From Hasllibacter sp. MH4015 (GTDB lineage Bacteria > Pseudomonadota > Alphaproteobacteria > Rhodobacterales > Rhodobacteraceae), in assembly GCF_020177575.1 (NCBI RefSeq), contig NZ_JAHTBK010000001.1:2043875-2107874 (forward strand): a stretch of DNA of 64,000 nucleotides. The letters run 5' to 3'. The notes beneath the pieces are model-generated. The model had not been told where the DNA came from and did not search any database. It was given only the letters and a program-made list of their open reading frames with translations. Below are positions 16,813-25,717 of the stretch, in pieces. The first letter of the stretch is position 1; every line of letters starts with the position of its first letter. Made by a program: the position numbers and the translations under genes.

Positions 16813-18195
16813 ATGGCCGAGAGCGGCAAGAGAGACCTGACCAAGGGCCCGATCTGGAAGGCCCTGACCGCCATGTCGGCCCCGATGAGTTTCGGCATCT
16901 TCTCGGTCATCGCGGTGGGTCTGGCGGATGCCTATTTCCTGGGCCAGGTCAGCGGGGCCGCATTGGCGGCGGTGGGCTTCATCTATCCGGTCATCACGGC
17001 CATCACGTCGCTTGCCATCGGGTTGAGTGCCGGGGCCAATGCAACGCTGTCCCAAGGGGTCGGGGCGGGCAAGGACACCGACGATGTGCAGCGCCTTGGC
17101 CTGCACGCGATCGGCCTTGGCCTTGCGCTGGCGCTTGTGATCGGCGCGCTGATCTGGCTGATCTTCCCGTTCATCTTCTCCGCCCTCGGCGCGGAGGGTG
17201 AGGTGGCCGAAGAGGTCGCCGCCTACATGCCGCTTTGGGCGCTGTCGTTCCCGTTTCTCGTCACGATGATGATTACCAACGCGGTGTTTCGCGCCCATGG
17301 CGACGGGGCGACCTCGGCGGCGATCATGGTGGTGGCGGCGTTTTTCGGCATCGCGCTCAACCCGATATTGATTTTCGGCTGGGGTCCGATCCCGGAGATG
17401 TCCACGGCGGGTGCTGCCACGTCTACGTTGATCGGGCGGGTGATCGCCATGGCGCTGGCCCTGTGGCTGGCGTGGCGGCGCGGCCTTCTGGGGGTATGCG
17501 GCAACGTGCTGAGCGGCCTTTGGGGCAGTGTGCGGTCGATCCTGAGCGTGGGGCTGCCCGCGTCGATGTCCAACGCGATCAACCCGGCCGGTATGGCGCT
17601 GGTGACGGCGGCGGTGGCGACGGTGGGCGACGCTGCCGTGGCAGGTTTCGGCGCGGCGGGCCGGGTGCAATCCATCTTGCTGGTGCCGTTGATGGCCGTC
17701 TCCGCCGGTATCGGACCCGTGGTCGGCCAGAATTGGGGCGCGGAGAAATACGGCCGCGTCACGCAGGCGACATCTTGGGCCTTCGGGTTTTCGCTGGCCT
17801 ATGGCGCGGTGGTCGGGATCGTTCTGTTCACCCTCGCCTCCCCCATCGCGGGGCTGTTGGCGTCGGGCGAGGAAGATCAGGGATATGCCGCGCAATACCT
17901 GCGCATCGTGGGCCTGACCCTGTTCGGCTACGGCATCCTTGTGATCGGAAACGCGGCGATGAATGCCCGCGACAAGGCGCTTTGGTCCATGTCGCTGAGC
18001 CTTGGGCGTATCTTGTTGATCTATCTGCCGCTGGCGTGGATCGGCGTCTGGACCTTCGGCTATATCGGCATCGTCTTTGCAGCCGCCCTTGCCAATATCC
18101 TGGGTGCCGTCGGCGCGATCTATGCCGCGACGCGCACCGATCTTCTGCGTCTGCCGGAGGGGTGGTGGAAGAGCGGGACGGCGCAGCGGGCCTGA
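16813..18195 (+). CDS. MATE-family multidrug/toxin efflux transporter
   Basis: A 460-residue inner-membrane protein with 12 predicted helices, arranged as two halves. Family marks: ADAYFLGQVSGAALAAVGF in TM1-2 and GLPASMSNAINPAGMALV opening the second half near residue 245. MATE proteins export cationic drugs or metabolites by Na+ or H+ antiport. ATG 16813 follows an AAGGGG Shine-Dalgarno; the open frame upstream to 16678 is leader. It is a plus-strand insertion in the minus-strand housekeeping block. A second MATE gene lies at 50464-51801. Confidence 0.92.
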   Translation: MAESGKRDLTKGPIWKALTAMSAPMSFGIFSVIAVGLADAYFLGQVSGAALAAVGFIYPVITAITSLAIGLSAGANATLSQGVGAGKDTDDVQRLGLHAIGLGLALALVIGALIWLIFPFIFSALGAEGEVAEEVAAYMPLWALSFPFLVTMMITNAVFRAHGDGATSAAIMVVAAFFGIALNPILIFGWGPIPEMSTAGAATSTLIGRVIAMALALWLAWRRGLLGVCGNVLSGLWGSVRSILSVGLPASMSNAINPAGMALVTAAVATVGDAAVAGFGAAGRVQSILLVPLMAVSAGIGPVVGQNWGAEKYGRVTQATSWAFGFSLAYGAVVGIVLFTLASPIAGLLASGEEDQGYAAQYLRIVGLTLFGYGILVIGNAAMNARDKALWSMSLSLGRILLIYLPLAWIGVWTFGYIGIVFAAALANILGAVGAIYAATRTDLLRLPEGWWKSGTAQRA

Positions 18196-18241
18196 GGCGG
18201 GGCACGCGCGGGCGAGATCAGGCGCGGTCGGGCGGCGGCGG

Positions 18242-18724
18242 TTACGCCTCTGTCGGGGGGCCGAACCGGTCCTGCATCCGGGTCACGATCTGGTCGCGGG
18301 CCTGGCGGTAGCTGGCAAGCTTCGCGTCCCGCGTCTCGCCCAGGCCGGTGGGGTCGATGATCGGCCAGTATTCCACGTCGATATGAAACGTGCGCGTCAT
18401 GTCGAGGGCGCGGCGCTGGCTGGCGGGGCTGAGGGCGACGATCAGGTCGAAGCCGGTCAGGTCGTCGCCCCATTGCTCCATCTCGTCGAAGGAGCGGACG
18501 CGGTGGCGTTCCAGCTCCACCCCCAATTCGGCGCAGACGGAGACCGCGAAGCCGTCAATCTCCAGCTCGTGCTTGACGCCCGCGGATTGCACATAGGCGC
18601 GGTGGCCGTAGAATTTCTTCATCAGCCCCTCGGCCATGGGGGAGCGGGTGGAATTGTGATCGCAGCAGAACAGGACCGATTGGGGGAAGGCCTTATGGGA
18701 TGTGTCCGGGGCCACCTGGATCAC
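18242..18724 (-). CDS. Low-molecular-weight protein-tyrosine-phosphatase-like protein
   Basis: A 160-residue LMW-PTP/ArsC-fold protein. The P-loop C-x5-R-S is present as CDHNSTRSPMAEGL near residues 21-34. An aspartate in the IIDPTG segment near residue 126 could be the general acid. The exact substrate (phosphotyrosine protein, arsenate or other) is not resolved. The start is GTG at 18724, overlapping the UPF0262 stop as GTGA. The hisD - UPF0262 - LMW phosphatase order is conserved in alphaproteobacteria. Confidence 0.88.
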   Translation of the reverse strand: MIQVAPDTSHKAFPQSVLFCCDHNSTRSPMAEGLMKKFYGHRAYVQSAGVKHELEIDGFAVSVCAELGVELERHRVRSFDEMEQWGDDLTGFDLIVALSPASQRRALDMTRTFHIDVEYWPIIDPTGLGETRDAKLASYRQARDQIVTRMQDRFGPPTEA

Positions 18725-19188
18725 GCTCCGAAATGCAGGACACAGATCAGGGTGAAAAGGCGCCGCGCGGTGTCGGTATCGACCTCCGCCTTGCCGTCGA
18801 GGCGTTCTTGCAAGAGCCGCGCGCCTTCGTTGTGGATGCCGCGCCGGGCCATGTCGATCGTCTCGATCTGGTTGGGGGGCAGCGTCTTGACGGCGTTGAA
18901 GTAACTCTCGCAGATCTGCCAGTAATCCTTGACGGTCTGGCGGAACGGCGACAGCGACAGGTGGAATTCGGCGGCCGGTTCGCCCGCGTCGGTGTCGACG
19001 TCGAAGACCAGCCGCTTTTCCCGGATCGCGAGGGTCACGCGGTAGGGGCCATCGGGGACGTCATCGCGGGGGATGGAGAACGTGTTCTCCTCCAGCAGGT
19101 CGAAGATTGCGACCTTGCGCTCCTGCTCGATCTCGGGCGTGGGGGCGGGCAGACCGTCGGTGTCGATCTCGATATGGCTGATATGCAT
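18721..19188 (-). CDS. UPF0262 family protein
   Basis: A 155-residue cytosolic protein of unknown function restricted mostly to alphaproteobacteria. Recognised from MHISHIEIDTDGLP, ERKVAIFDLLEENTF, FHLSLSPFRQTVKDYWQICE and the ARRGIHNEGARLLQERLDG region. ATG 19188 lies 2 bp after the hisD stop, with coupling likely. The long open frame continuing upstream to 19602 is antisense-free read-through of hisD in another frame and is not part of the protein. Confidence 0.92.
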   Translation of the reverse strand: MHISHIEIDTDGLPAPTPEIEQERKVAIFDLLEENTFSIPRDDVPDGPYRVTLAIREKRLVFDVDTDAGEPAAEFHLSLSPFRQTVKDYWQICESYFNAVKTLPPNQIETIDMARRGIHNEGARLLQERLDGKAEVDTDTARRLFTLICVLHFGA

Positions 19189-19190
19189 GG

Positions 19191-20504
19191 TCAAACCTCC
19201 CCCTCCCGGTTCAGGCGATCGAGACGCGCGCGCACGGAGGCCGCATGGGCGCCGAGACCTTCGGAGGTCGCGAGGATCTCCGCCGCGGGGCCGATGGCCT
19301 TGAGCGCGTCGGGGTTCATGCGGGCAAGGGTCGTCTTCTTCATGAAATCCAGCACATTCAGCCCAGAGGAAAAGCGCGCGGACCGCGCGGTGGGCAACAC
19401 GTGGTTCGGCCCGCCGATGTAATCGCCGATGGCTTCGGGAGTCCATTGGCCGAGGAAAACGGCACCCGCATGTGTGATCTTGTCGAACAGGGCGTCGGGA
19501 TCGGCGACGCAAAGCTCCAGATGCTCGGGGGCGATCCGGTCCGACAGGGTGGCGGCCTGATCGAGGTCGCGGACCAAGATGATCGCGCCGTTGTCGCGCC
19601 ACGACGGCCCGGCAATGGCGGCGCGCGGCAGGGTTTCGAGTTGGGTTTCAACGGCCTGGGCCACGGCGCGCCCGAAGGCGGCATCGTCGGTGATGAGAAT
19701 GCTTTGCGCGCTTTCGTCGTGTTCGGCCTGGCTGAGCAGGTCGGTGGCGATCCAGTCGGGATCATTGTCGCGATCCGCGATCACGAGGATCTCGGACGGG
19801 CCCGCGATCATGTCGATGCCCACGCGCCCGAAGACGCGGCGCTTGGCGGCGGCGACGAACGCATTGCCGGGGCCGGTGATCTTGTCCACGGGCGCAATCG
19901 TTTCCGTCCCGTAGGCCATCGCGGCAATCGCCTGCGCGCCCCCGATGCGATAGATCGTCTCCACCCCCGAAAGCTGTGCCGCCAGAAGCACCAGCGGGTT
20001 CGCCACCCCGTCGGGCGTGGGCGCGCAGATCACCAGATGCTCCACCCCCGCGACCTGCGCCGGGATCGCGTTCATCAGCACCGAGGAGGGATAGGAGGCC
20101 AGCCCGCCCGGCACGTAGAGCCCCGCCGCCGACACCGCGTTCCAGCGCCAGCCAAGCGTCGCGCCCTCGGGATCGGTCCAGCGCGCATCTTCGGGCATCT
20201 GGCGGACGTGATAGGCGCGGATGCGGTCGGCGGCCAGTTCCAGCGCCCTGCGCTCCGCCTCCGGCACGCGGGCGGCGGCCTCCGCGATCTCGTCTTGGGA
20301 AAAGGCCAGCGTCTCGGGGGTCAGGGTCAGGCGGTCGAATGTCTCGGTGAGCTCGATCAAGGCCGCGTCGCCGCGCGCGCGCACATCGGCGATGATACCG
20401 GCCACGATGTCGTCCACATCCGCGCTGTCCTCCCGCTTCATCTCCAGAAGGGCGGCGAAGCGGGCCTCGAAATCGGCCTCCGTGGTATCAAGAAATTGCG
20501 GCAT
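19191..20504 (-). CDS. hisD: Histidinol dehydrogenase
   Basis: A 437-residue enzyme catalysing the final two NAD-dependent oxidations of histidine synthesis, L-histidinol to L-histidine. Family marks: WRWNAVSAAGLYVPGG, YPSSVLMNAIPAQVAG, AYGTETIAPVDKITGPGN, IDMIAGPSEILVIAD, the zinc-ligand region LLSQAEHDESAQSILIT, and APEHLELC and GGPNHVLPTARSARFSSGL. All are intact. A strong GGAGGGG precedes ATG 20504. It leads the hisD - UPF0262 - phosphatase cluster, downstream of murA and DUF2948. Confidence 0.97.
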   Translation of the reverse strand: MPQFLDTTEADFEARFAALLEMKREDSADVDDIVAGIIADVRARGDAALIELTETFDRLTLTPETLAFSQDEIAEAAARVPEAERRALELAADRIRAYHVRQMPEDARWTDPEGATLGWRWNAVSAAGLYVPGGLASYPSSVLMNAIPAQVAGVEHLVICAPTPDGVANPLVLLAAQLSGVETIYRIGGAQAIAAMAYGTETIAPVDKITGPGNAFVAAAKRRVFGRVGIDMIAGPSEILVIADRDNDPDWIATDLLSQAEHDESAQSILITDDAAFGRAVAQAVETQLETLPRAAIAGPSWRDNGAIILVRDLDQAATLSDRIAPEHLELCVADPDALFDKITHAGAVFLGQWTPEAIGDYIGGPNHVLPTARSARFSSGLNVLDFMKKTTLARMNPDALKAIGPAAEILATSEGLGAHAASVRARLDRLNREGEV

Positions 20505-20552
20505 GTCCCCTCCGGAATATTAGGCGGCAGATAGCGCGGCGGGACCGGCGGC

Positions 20553-21569
20553 TCAACCGTTTGCGAGGGGGCAGACCATATAAAGCTGGTTGTGGATGTG
20601 ACCGCCATGGTTCAGCGCGCGGGGAATGCCGCCGGTCACGGTGAATCCATGGGCCTCGTAGGCGGCGCGCGCGGATTTGTTGTCGGCGCCCACGTCCAGC
20701 TCGAACTGGATAATGCCGTCGTCAGCGGCCTCTGCCTTGGCGGCGTTGAGAAGCGCGCGGAAATGGCCCTTCTGGCGCGCTTCGGGCCGCGTGTAGACGG
20801 CGACGATATGGCCACGGTGGGCCTGGACCTGGCCGGGGAAGCGGTGCCAGCCAAGGCAGGACAGGACGCGGCCCCCTTCGACGACGGCCCAAAGATGCGT
20901 CTTGCCCATCCAGTCCACGACCTCGTCCGGGGCCCGGGCGGCCCATTCCGCGGGCATGGTGCCGAAGCTGTGCGTGGCCAATGTCAGCATCTCGGTGCGG
21001 ATGTCGTGGAACGCCTTCCAGTCACCCGGACCAAGACGACGCATACCGTCGGGGCCGGGCGTCGGGCGGGGTTCGGAAAGCGTGCGGACCATGAAGATGT
21101 CGTCGCGCGGCGTGCCATCCATCACGACGGCCGCGGGCATCTGGCCGACACCGCGATAGCCGAGCTTGGTGTAGAAGGCCCGCGCGCGGGTATTGGCGGC
21201 GGCCACCCAAAGCTCCAACTGCGTCACACCGCGCGCGAGGGCGAGATCCTCGAAATACGCCATCAGCGACAGCGCGGCGTCGGAGCCGTGACGGCACCCG
21301 GTGACGTAGAACGGGCCGATATGGGCGCGGTGGGACGCCATGGCCCAGGGATGAAACTCCAGCCCCCCAAAGCCGATCAGGGTGACGCCGTCGAAACAGC
21401 CATGGAGGCGTCCGCTGTCCAATTGCGCGGCCACGCGGTCCGGAGGGGCCGAGCGCGCCTCTGCCGCGGTCAGGAGGAAGGCTTCGGGGAAGGCCTCGAT
21501 TCCCTCAAGGCGCAGGGCGGCAAAGACCTCCGCATCGGCGGCGGTCAGGGGCCGGTGGCTAAGCGCCAT
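20553..21569 (-). CDS. Tandem double-GNAT acetyltransferase
   Basis: A 338-residue protein with two GNAT folds. Domain 1 covers about residues 1-165 (EVFAALRLEGIEAFPEAFLL; GPFYVTGCRHGSDAALSLMA; ANTRARAFYTKLGYRGVG). Domain 2 covers about 172-338 (HIVAVYTRPEARQKGHFRALL; DNKSARAAYEAHGFTVTGG). Both halves keep the N-x-x-A/ARA-x-Y-x-x-x-G-F/Y end of GNATs, though the acetyl-CoA loop of domain 1 is atypical. Substrate unknown. It overlaps the DUF2948 gene by 11 bp and separates that gene from hisD. Confidence 0.88.
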   Translation of the reverse strand: MALSHRPLTAADAEVFAALRLEGIEAFPEAFLLTAAEARSAPPDRVAAQLDSGRLHGCFDGVTLIGFGGLEFHPWAMASHRAHIGPFYVTGCRHGSDAALSLMAYFEDLALARGVTQLELWVAAANTRARAFYTKLGYRGVGQMPAAVVMDGTPRDDIFMVRTLSEPRPTPGPDGMRRLGPGDWKAFHDIRTEMLTLATHSFGTMPAEWAARAPDEVVDWMGKTHLWAVVEGGRVLSCLGWHRFPGQVQAHRGHIVAVYTRPEARQKGHFRALLNAAKAEAADDGIIQFELDVGADNKSARAAYEAHGFTVTGGIPRALNHGGHIHNQLYMVCPLANG

Positions 21570-22038
21570 GGTCCGGCGCGTGGCCCGAGGGCGCGATATA
21601 GGGCTTGGTGACGTCCTTCAGGGTCAGCTCCAACGCTTCCACATCCACCGCCACCGCGCCGTCACCCGCCAGCACGAGGGTCAGGCGGCCCATGCCATCT
21701 TCGGACGGCTCCCATTCAAGGGCAAGAAGCGACAGGATCGTGTCCGTATCGGCCCGGTCGATACCCTGCGTGGCAACCGCCAGCACGTCTTCGATCGCGA
21801 GGACGGCCTGCACTCGTTGCGGATCGCCGCGCCCCCGCTCCTCCCAGCGGAACCGGTTGAGCAGGATCGCGAAGCGGCGCGCCTTGCGGTCATAGCCCAT
21901 CTCGGTGATCGGAAAGACCGCGTCCTGCACGAGGGCGGAGATCACGGGGACATCCGCGGCCTCCAGTGCGCGCAGGGCGACTGGCGCGTCATCGGCATCC
22001 TCGAACCGGGCATCCCGGGGCTGATCGTCAGACGCCAT
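21559..22038 (-). CDS. DUF2948 family protein
   Basis: A 159-residue alphaproteobacterial protein of unknown function, recognised from [38 protein letters not shown] and [24 protein letters not shown], and from its constant place directly after murA. It is soluble, with no signal peptide. ATG 22038 overlaps the 3' end of murA by 11 bp, so translation is coupled. Role not known. Confidence 0.9.
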   Translation of the reverse strand: MASDDQPRDARFEDADDAPVALRALEAADVPVISALVQDAVFPITEMGYDRKARRFAILLNRFRWEERGRGDPQRVQAVLAIEDVLAVATQGIDRADTDTILSLLALEWEPSEDGMGRLTLVLAGDGAVAVDVEALELTLKDVTKPYIAPSGHAPDHGA

Positions 22039-23293
22039 CGTTCAACCGCTCCACATTCGCGCCGACGCCGCGCAGCTTGCGCACTAATTGTTCATAGCCG
22101 CGATCCAGGTGATAGACGCGGTTCACCACCGTCTCCCCCTCTGCCGCGAGCCCGGCGAGGATCAGCGACACCGAGGCGCGCAGATCGGTCGCCATCACTG
22201 GCGCGCCCTTGAGCGTTTCCACGCCCGTCACGCGGGCCGTGTTTCCGTGAACCTCAATCTTCGCGCCCATGCGGATCAGTTCGGGCGCATGCATGAAGCG
22301 GTTCTCGAATATCGTCTCTTCCAGAACCGCCGTGCCTTCGGCAAAGCACATCATCGCCATGAATTGCGCCTGAAGATCGGTGGGAAATCCGGGGAACGGA
22401 GCGGTGGTGACATCGACCGCCTTCAGCCGGCCGCCGGGGTGCCGGACCTTCAGCCCGGCCTCGGTTTCCGTGATCTCCAGCCCCGCCTGTTCCATCTTGT
22501 CGCACAGGGAGGCGACCAGATCGCGGCTGCCGCCCAGGCATTCGACCTCTCCGCCCGCGATGCCGGGGGCGACCATGTAGGTGCCCAACTCGATCCGGTC
22601 GGTGATCACGCGATGGGTGGTGCCGTGCAGGCGGTCGACGCCGCGGATCACCATCGTCTCCGTCCCCGCGCCTTCGATATCGGCGCCCATGGCGATCAGG
22701 CAATCGGCCAGTGCCTTGGTGTCGGGTTCGCGGGCGGCGTTCTTGATCACGGTCGTGCCCTTGGCGCGCACGGCGGCGCACATGACGTTTTCCGTGGCAC
22801 CCACGGAGGGGAAGGGAAATTCGACCTCCGCCCCTCTCAGGTCGCCCGAGGCATGGACGTAGCCATCCTTCAGCTCGACCTTGGCCCCCATCTTCTCCAA
22901 CCCCGTGATGTGGAAATCCACGGCCCGCGCGCCTATGGCACATCCGCCGGGCAGTGAGACGATCGCCTCCCCCGTCCGGCCGATCATGGGGCCGAGCACG
23001 TTGAAGGAGGCGCGCAGTTTGCGCACGATGTCGTAATGGGCCAGATGCGAGGTCAGGTTGGCCGCCGACAGGGCGAGGGTCTGTCCCTCGTTCAGGCGAC
23101 CGACTTCCACGCCGAGGCTTTCGAGAAGCTCGCTCAGCGTGGCGACATCCGACAGGCGCGGCACGTTGGTGAGCGTCAGCGGCTCATCGCTGAGCAAAGC
23201 CGCGCACATCAGTTTCAGGCAAGTGTTCTTTGCGCCCGCAATCGGGATCTGCCCGCTGAGCGGCCCGTTGCCGGTCACCACAATTCTGTCCAT
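22028..23293 (-). CDS. murA: UDP-N-acetylglucosamine 1-carboxyvinyltransferase
   Basis: A 421-residue cytosolic enzyme that adds enolpyruvate from PEP to UDP-GlcNAc, the first committed peptidoglycan step and the target of fosfomycin. The inside-out alpha/beta barrel signatures are all present: [10 protein letters not shown] with the Lys-Asn pair at 22-23, and [15 protein letters not shown] with the fosfomycin-reactive Cys118, followed by [15 protein letters not shown] and [13 protein letters not shown]. Cys rather than Asp at position 118 predicts fosfomycin sensitivity at the target level. Confidence 0.97.
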   Translation of the reverse strand: MDRIVVTGNGPLSGQIPIAGAKNTCLKLMCAALLSDEPLTLTNVPRLSDVATLSELLESLGVEVGRLNEGQTLALSAANLTSHLAHYDIVRKLRASFNVLGPMIGRTGEAIVSLPGGCAIGARAVDFHITGLEKMGAKVELKDGYVHASGDLRGAEVEFPFPSVGATENVMCAAVRAKGTTVIKNAAREPDTKALADCLIAMGADIEGAGTETMVIRGVDRLHGTTHRVITDRIELGTYMVAPGIAGGEVECLGGSRDLVASLCDKMEQAGLEITETEAGLKVRHPGGRLKAVDVTTAPFPGFPTDLQAQFMAMMCFAEGTAVLEETIFENRFMHAPELIRMGAKIEVHGNTARVTGVETLKGAPVMATDLRASVSLILAGLAAEGETVVNRVYHLDRGYEQLVRKLRGVGANVERLNDGV

Positions 23294-23317
23294 TTGCCTG
23301 CCTCTCTCTCCGCGTCT

Positions 23318-23485
23318 CTACTCGTCCGCCGGTTCGCCGGCCTCATTATCCTCACCCGCCGCCGCACGGGCGCGGGCCTGTGCCTTGCGCCTTGCCATAT
23401 TGGCCTTGAGCGCCGCCTTGAGGCGGGCTTCCCTGGCCTCGACGGCGGAGCCCTGCGGCCTGTCGCTTGCGGGTTTGCGTGCCAT
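23318..23485 (-). CDS. Small basic/charged protein upstream of murA
   Basis: A 55-codon ORF, MARKPASDRPQGSAVEAREA, continuing with KAALKANMARRKAQARARAAA and an acidic tail. It is nearly all Arg, Lys, Ala and Glu and is expected to form one long helix. Similar short proteins occur at this place in related Rhodobacterales, but I do not know a function. It ends 24 bp before murA and is probably co-transcribed. The longer frame to 23767 runs antisense through tRNA-Thr and is not coding. Confidence 0.6.
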   Translation of the reverse strand: MARKPASDRPQGSAVEAREARLKAALKANMARRKAQARARAAAGEDNEAGEPADE

Positions 23486-23572
23486 GTCCAGAGCCTTTAC
23501 CGCGCCACGCCCCGGGGGTCCAGATTGCGCTTGCAAGGATGCGCCCCACGCTCTAAACCGCCGCCACCCGGC

Positions 23573-23647
<75 letters not shown>

Positions 23648-24026
23648 GTTTCCACGCCTCAGGTCGCAACCGTCACACCAAGACCGAATGCCGGTCTCTC
23701 GACTGGCGCGCACCGGCGTGCGCCGCCACGCTGAGTGCGAGAGTTCAATTCTCTCCAGCAGCAGCACTTCCTGTTTGGCCTAGCGCCTTCGGCTACTTGA
23801 GGCCGTATTGTCGGTTTCTCCCGTTAGCCTCATCGTTATTCCGACTGCTGCTTTCGGCAGCTTGACGTCGTCTTTTCTGGACTACCGCGCTTTGCACTCT
23901 GAGAAGCCGGGCGGATTGAGGGGCAATTCGCTCTCTTTCTTCAGGAAACCCGGTGAAGGCCGATTAGGCCACAAGTACGCGGTGGAGCGCCTGCGACACG
24001 TGCACCCAAGCCGCGCCTTGCACCGG
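23648..24026. other. tRNA-Thr 3' flank: gene-free, lower GC, holds duplicated tRNA end
   Basis: About 380 bp with no credible gene. Base composition is more AT-rich than the surroundings, with runs such as ttcctgtttggc and tcgttattccgac. It carries the 26-bp tRNA end duplicate and the hairpin-like gcgccttcggc. It looks like a remnant or attachment scar rather than host coding sequence. The RraA-family gene begins to be read out on the minus strand at 24027. Confidence 0.5.
23738..23763 (+). repeat. Duplicate of tRNA-Thr 3' end (att-like)
   Basis: 26 bases identical to 23619-23644, covering the T-arm and the 3' acceptor strand of tRNA-Thr. After it, the sequence is gcactt instead of the CCA end. 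The spacing between copies is 119 bp. T-arm to 3'-end identity blocks are the classical target of tyrosine integrases. No integrase gene is nearby. Confidence 0.7.
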
Positions 24027-24731
24027 TCAGGTGCGGGCGGCTTCGAATTTGGCCCAGGTCTCGGCCAGCTTGTCGATGTCGAAATCGCCCGAGCGGGCGG
24101 GGTCGAGCACGATGGCTTCGCTGGCCATGACCGTCTCGATCCCCTGCTTGAGGCCGCCTATCACCTCCTCCGGGACGACAAGCGCACCGTGGCGGTCGGC
24201 GTGGATCAACTCGCCCTGCCGCACCTCAAGGCCCATGACCCGGACCGGCCCGCCAATATCGACCACGTGGACAAAGCCGTGGCTGACGCCGATGGATCCG
24301 GTGAGAACCGGGAAGCCGTCGTCGATCACGTCGAGATCGCGCATCACGCCGTTGGTGACGGCACCGGCCAAGCCAAGGCCCTTGTGGACGGCGACGTGAA
24401 CCTCCCCCCACCAGCCAGCGATGCAATTGGGGTAATCGAGGTCCTCGACCACCGCGGCGGTGGGGCCATCGCCCCCGGCCATGGAGCGGAAATACTCCAT
24501 GCGCCGGGCGCGGATCGTGGCCGGGTCTTCGGTCGGCGGGGCCAACCCGGCGATGCGCGCGGTTCTGGCGCGGCCCACGATGGGCGGATCGCCCGGTTTG
24601 GAATGCTGCATCGTGCCGCGCGTGAAACGGTTGAAGCCGCGGCGACCCTGCACGACCTCGATCGCGTTGCACACGGTCGGCGTATCGACGCGCCGCAGGA
24701 GCGCCAGAAGATCCTGCGGAATATCAGCCAT
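24027..24731 (-). CDS. RraA-family aldolase/decarboxylase-like protein
   Basis: A 234-residue member of the RraA / HMG-aldolase fold. Seen: DTPTVCNAIEVVQ at the N-terminus, GRARTARIAGLAP, the GGWWGEVHVAVHKGLGLAGAVTNGVMRDLD region (typical G-x-x-A-x-x-G-x-x-G-x-R-D), GGPVRVMGLEVRQGELIHADRHGALVVP near the C-terminus. The R-D and H/D residues used to bind a divalent metal and pyruvate-like substrates are kept. Members act as 4-carboxy-4-hydroxy-2-oxoadipate aldolases or oxaloacetate decarboxylases, while others inhibit RNase E. ATG 24731 overlaps the bicupin stop (ATGGCTGA). Operon context favours carboxylate catabolism over RNase control. Confidence 0.88.
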   Translation of the reverse strand: MADIPQDLLALLRRVDTPTVCNAIEVVQGRRGFNRFTRGTMQHSKPGDPPIVGRARTARIAGLAPPTEDPATIRARRMEYFRSMAGGDGPTAAVVEDLDYPNCIAGWWGEVHVAVHKGLGLAGAVTNGVMRDLDVIDDGFPVLTGSIGVSHGFVHVVDIGGPVRVMGLEVRQGELIHADRHGALVVPEEVIGGLKQGIETVMASEAIVLDPARSGDFDIDKLAETWAKFEAART

Positions 24732-25716
24732 TCCAAGTGGACCCGGCCGCATCGTCGGTGGCCACGACATGGAACATCGCGGCCTCCCCCGTCATCGAGG
24801 GATAGGCCGTGTGATCGAGGTTCGCGGGCACGTTCATGGTGTCACCCGGGGCCAGCGTGGCCGCGCCCGCGCCATAGGTCTCATTCGCCGCCCATTCGAC
24901 GCGCCAATGGCCCTTGACCGGCATCAGGACGGAGGCGCGGTCGTGGCGGTGCATCTCCGTTTTGGCCGAGCCGCGGGTGAGGAACCCGACCTCGAAACCC
25001 GGCTTGTCGCGCAGCATTCCGTTCTCACCGATCACCAGCGCCGGTTTGCGGTCTGACAAGGCCACCATGTCCCAGTAGCGCGCGACGTAGTTCGGCACCA
25101 CATCCGCCGTTGTGGATTCGGGGAACGCCTTCAGCTCCTCCTCGGTGAGAAGCGGCATGGGCTTCACGCCGTCGGGCAGCGCCTGCCCCTTCTTGGTGTC
25201 GTAAAGACGCCCGGTCTCAGCCAGGACCAGCCCGTGATCGGCCGCATCCTCGATCACCTGGGGCGCCCAGATCACGCCGCCACCGGCGTCGTCGCCGCCG
25301 AGGATGGCCATGATCATCCCGTAATCGTCGCCGATATTCTCGAACCCCCGGAAAATGCCGGTCGGGATGTTGAAGATGTCGCCCTCTTCCAGCGTCACCT
25401 CGCCCGCGTCGCCATGGCGGCCCCAGAAGAACCGCCAGCGGCCCTTGAGGACGAAGAACACTTCCGCCGTGCGGTGGGAATGGAGCGAGTTGCGGCATTT
25501 GGGCGGCTGGCCCGCCGCGCCGATATTGAAGCCGATCTTGTCGGTGATATGGACGTGCTGATCCGCGCTTTCGCTGACCCCGCCGCCGATGATCGTGAAA
25601 TTCTCCTTCTGGTCGCTGCCCGGGGTATGGGCGTCGATGAAGGCGGTCTTGCAGGGGCGCAGGTCGCCGTAGCGGACGATGTTCTGCTCCATCTGGGATT
25701 GGCTGAGGTCTTTCAT
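24724..25716 (-). CDS. Bicupin domain protein
   Basis: A 330-residue protein with two cupin folds. Cupin 1, around residues 70-150, has SLHSHRTAEVFFVLKGRW and LEEGDIFNIPTGIFRGFENIG. Cupin 2, around 225-320, has FLTRGSAKTEMHRHDRASVL and LAPGDTMNVPANLDHTAY. Both keep metal-ligand histidines of the H-x-H pattern. The general form resembles ring-cleavage dioxygenases and sugar-acid isomerases; no closer assignment is safe. ATG 25716 has GGAG 7 nt upstream; a start at 25728 would overlap the ATPase gene. It lies in an ABC-importer operon ending with the RraA-like gene. Confidence 0.83.
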   Translation of the reverse strand: MKDLSQSQMEQNIVRYGDLRPCKTAFIDAHTPGSDQKENFTIIGGGVSESADQHVHITDKIGFNIGAAGQPPKCRNSLHSHRTAEVFFVLKGRWRFFWGRHGDAGEVTLEEGDIFNIPTGIFRGFENIGDDYGMIMAILGGDDAGGGVIWAPQVIEDAADHGLVLAETGRLYDTKKGQALPDGVKPMPLLTEEELKAFPESTTADVVPNYVARYWDMVALSDRKPALVIGENGMLRDKPGFEVGFLTRGSAKTEMHRHDRASVLMPVKGHWRVEWAANETYGAGAATLAPGDTMNVPANLDHTAYPSMTGEAAMFHVVATDDAAGSTWNG

Positions 25717-25717
25717 G

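Noticed and set aside
23731-23770. A second tRNA at the duplicated tRNA-Thr end
   Set aside because: Only the T-arm and acceptor 3' strand are present; no D-arm or anticodon stem precedes it.
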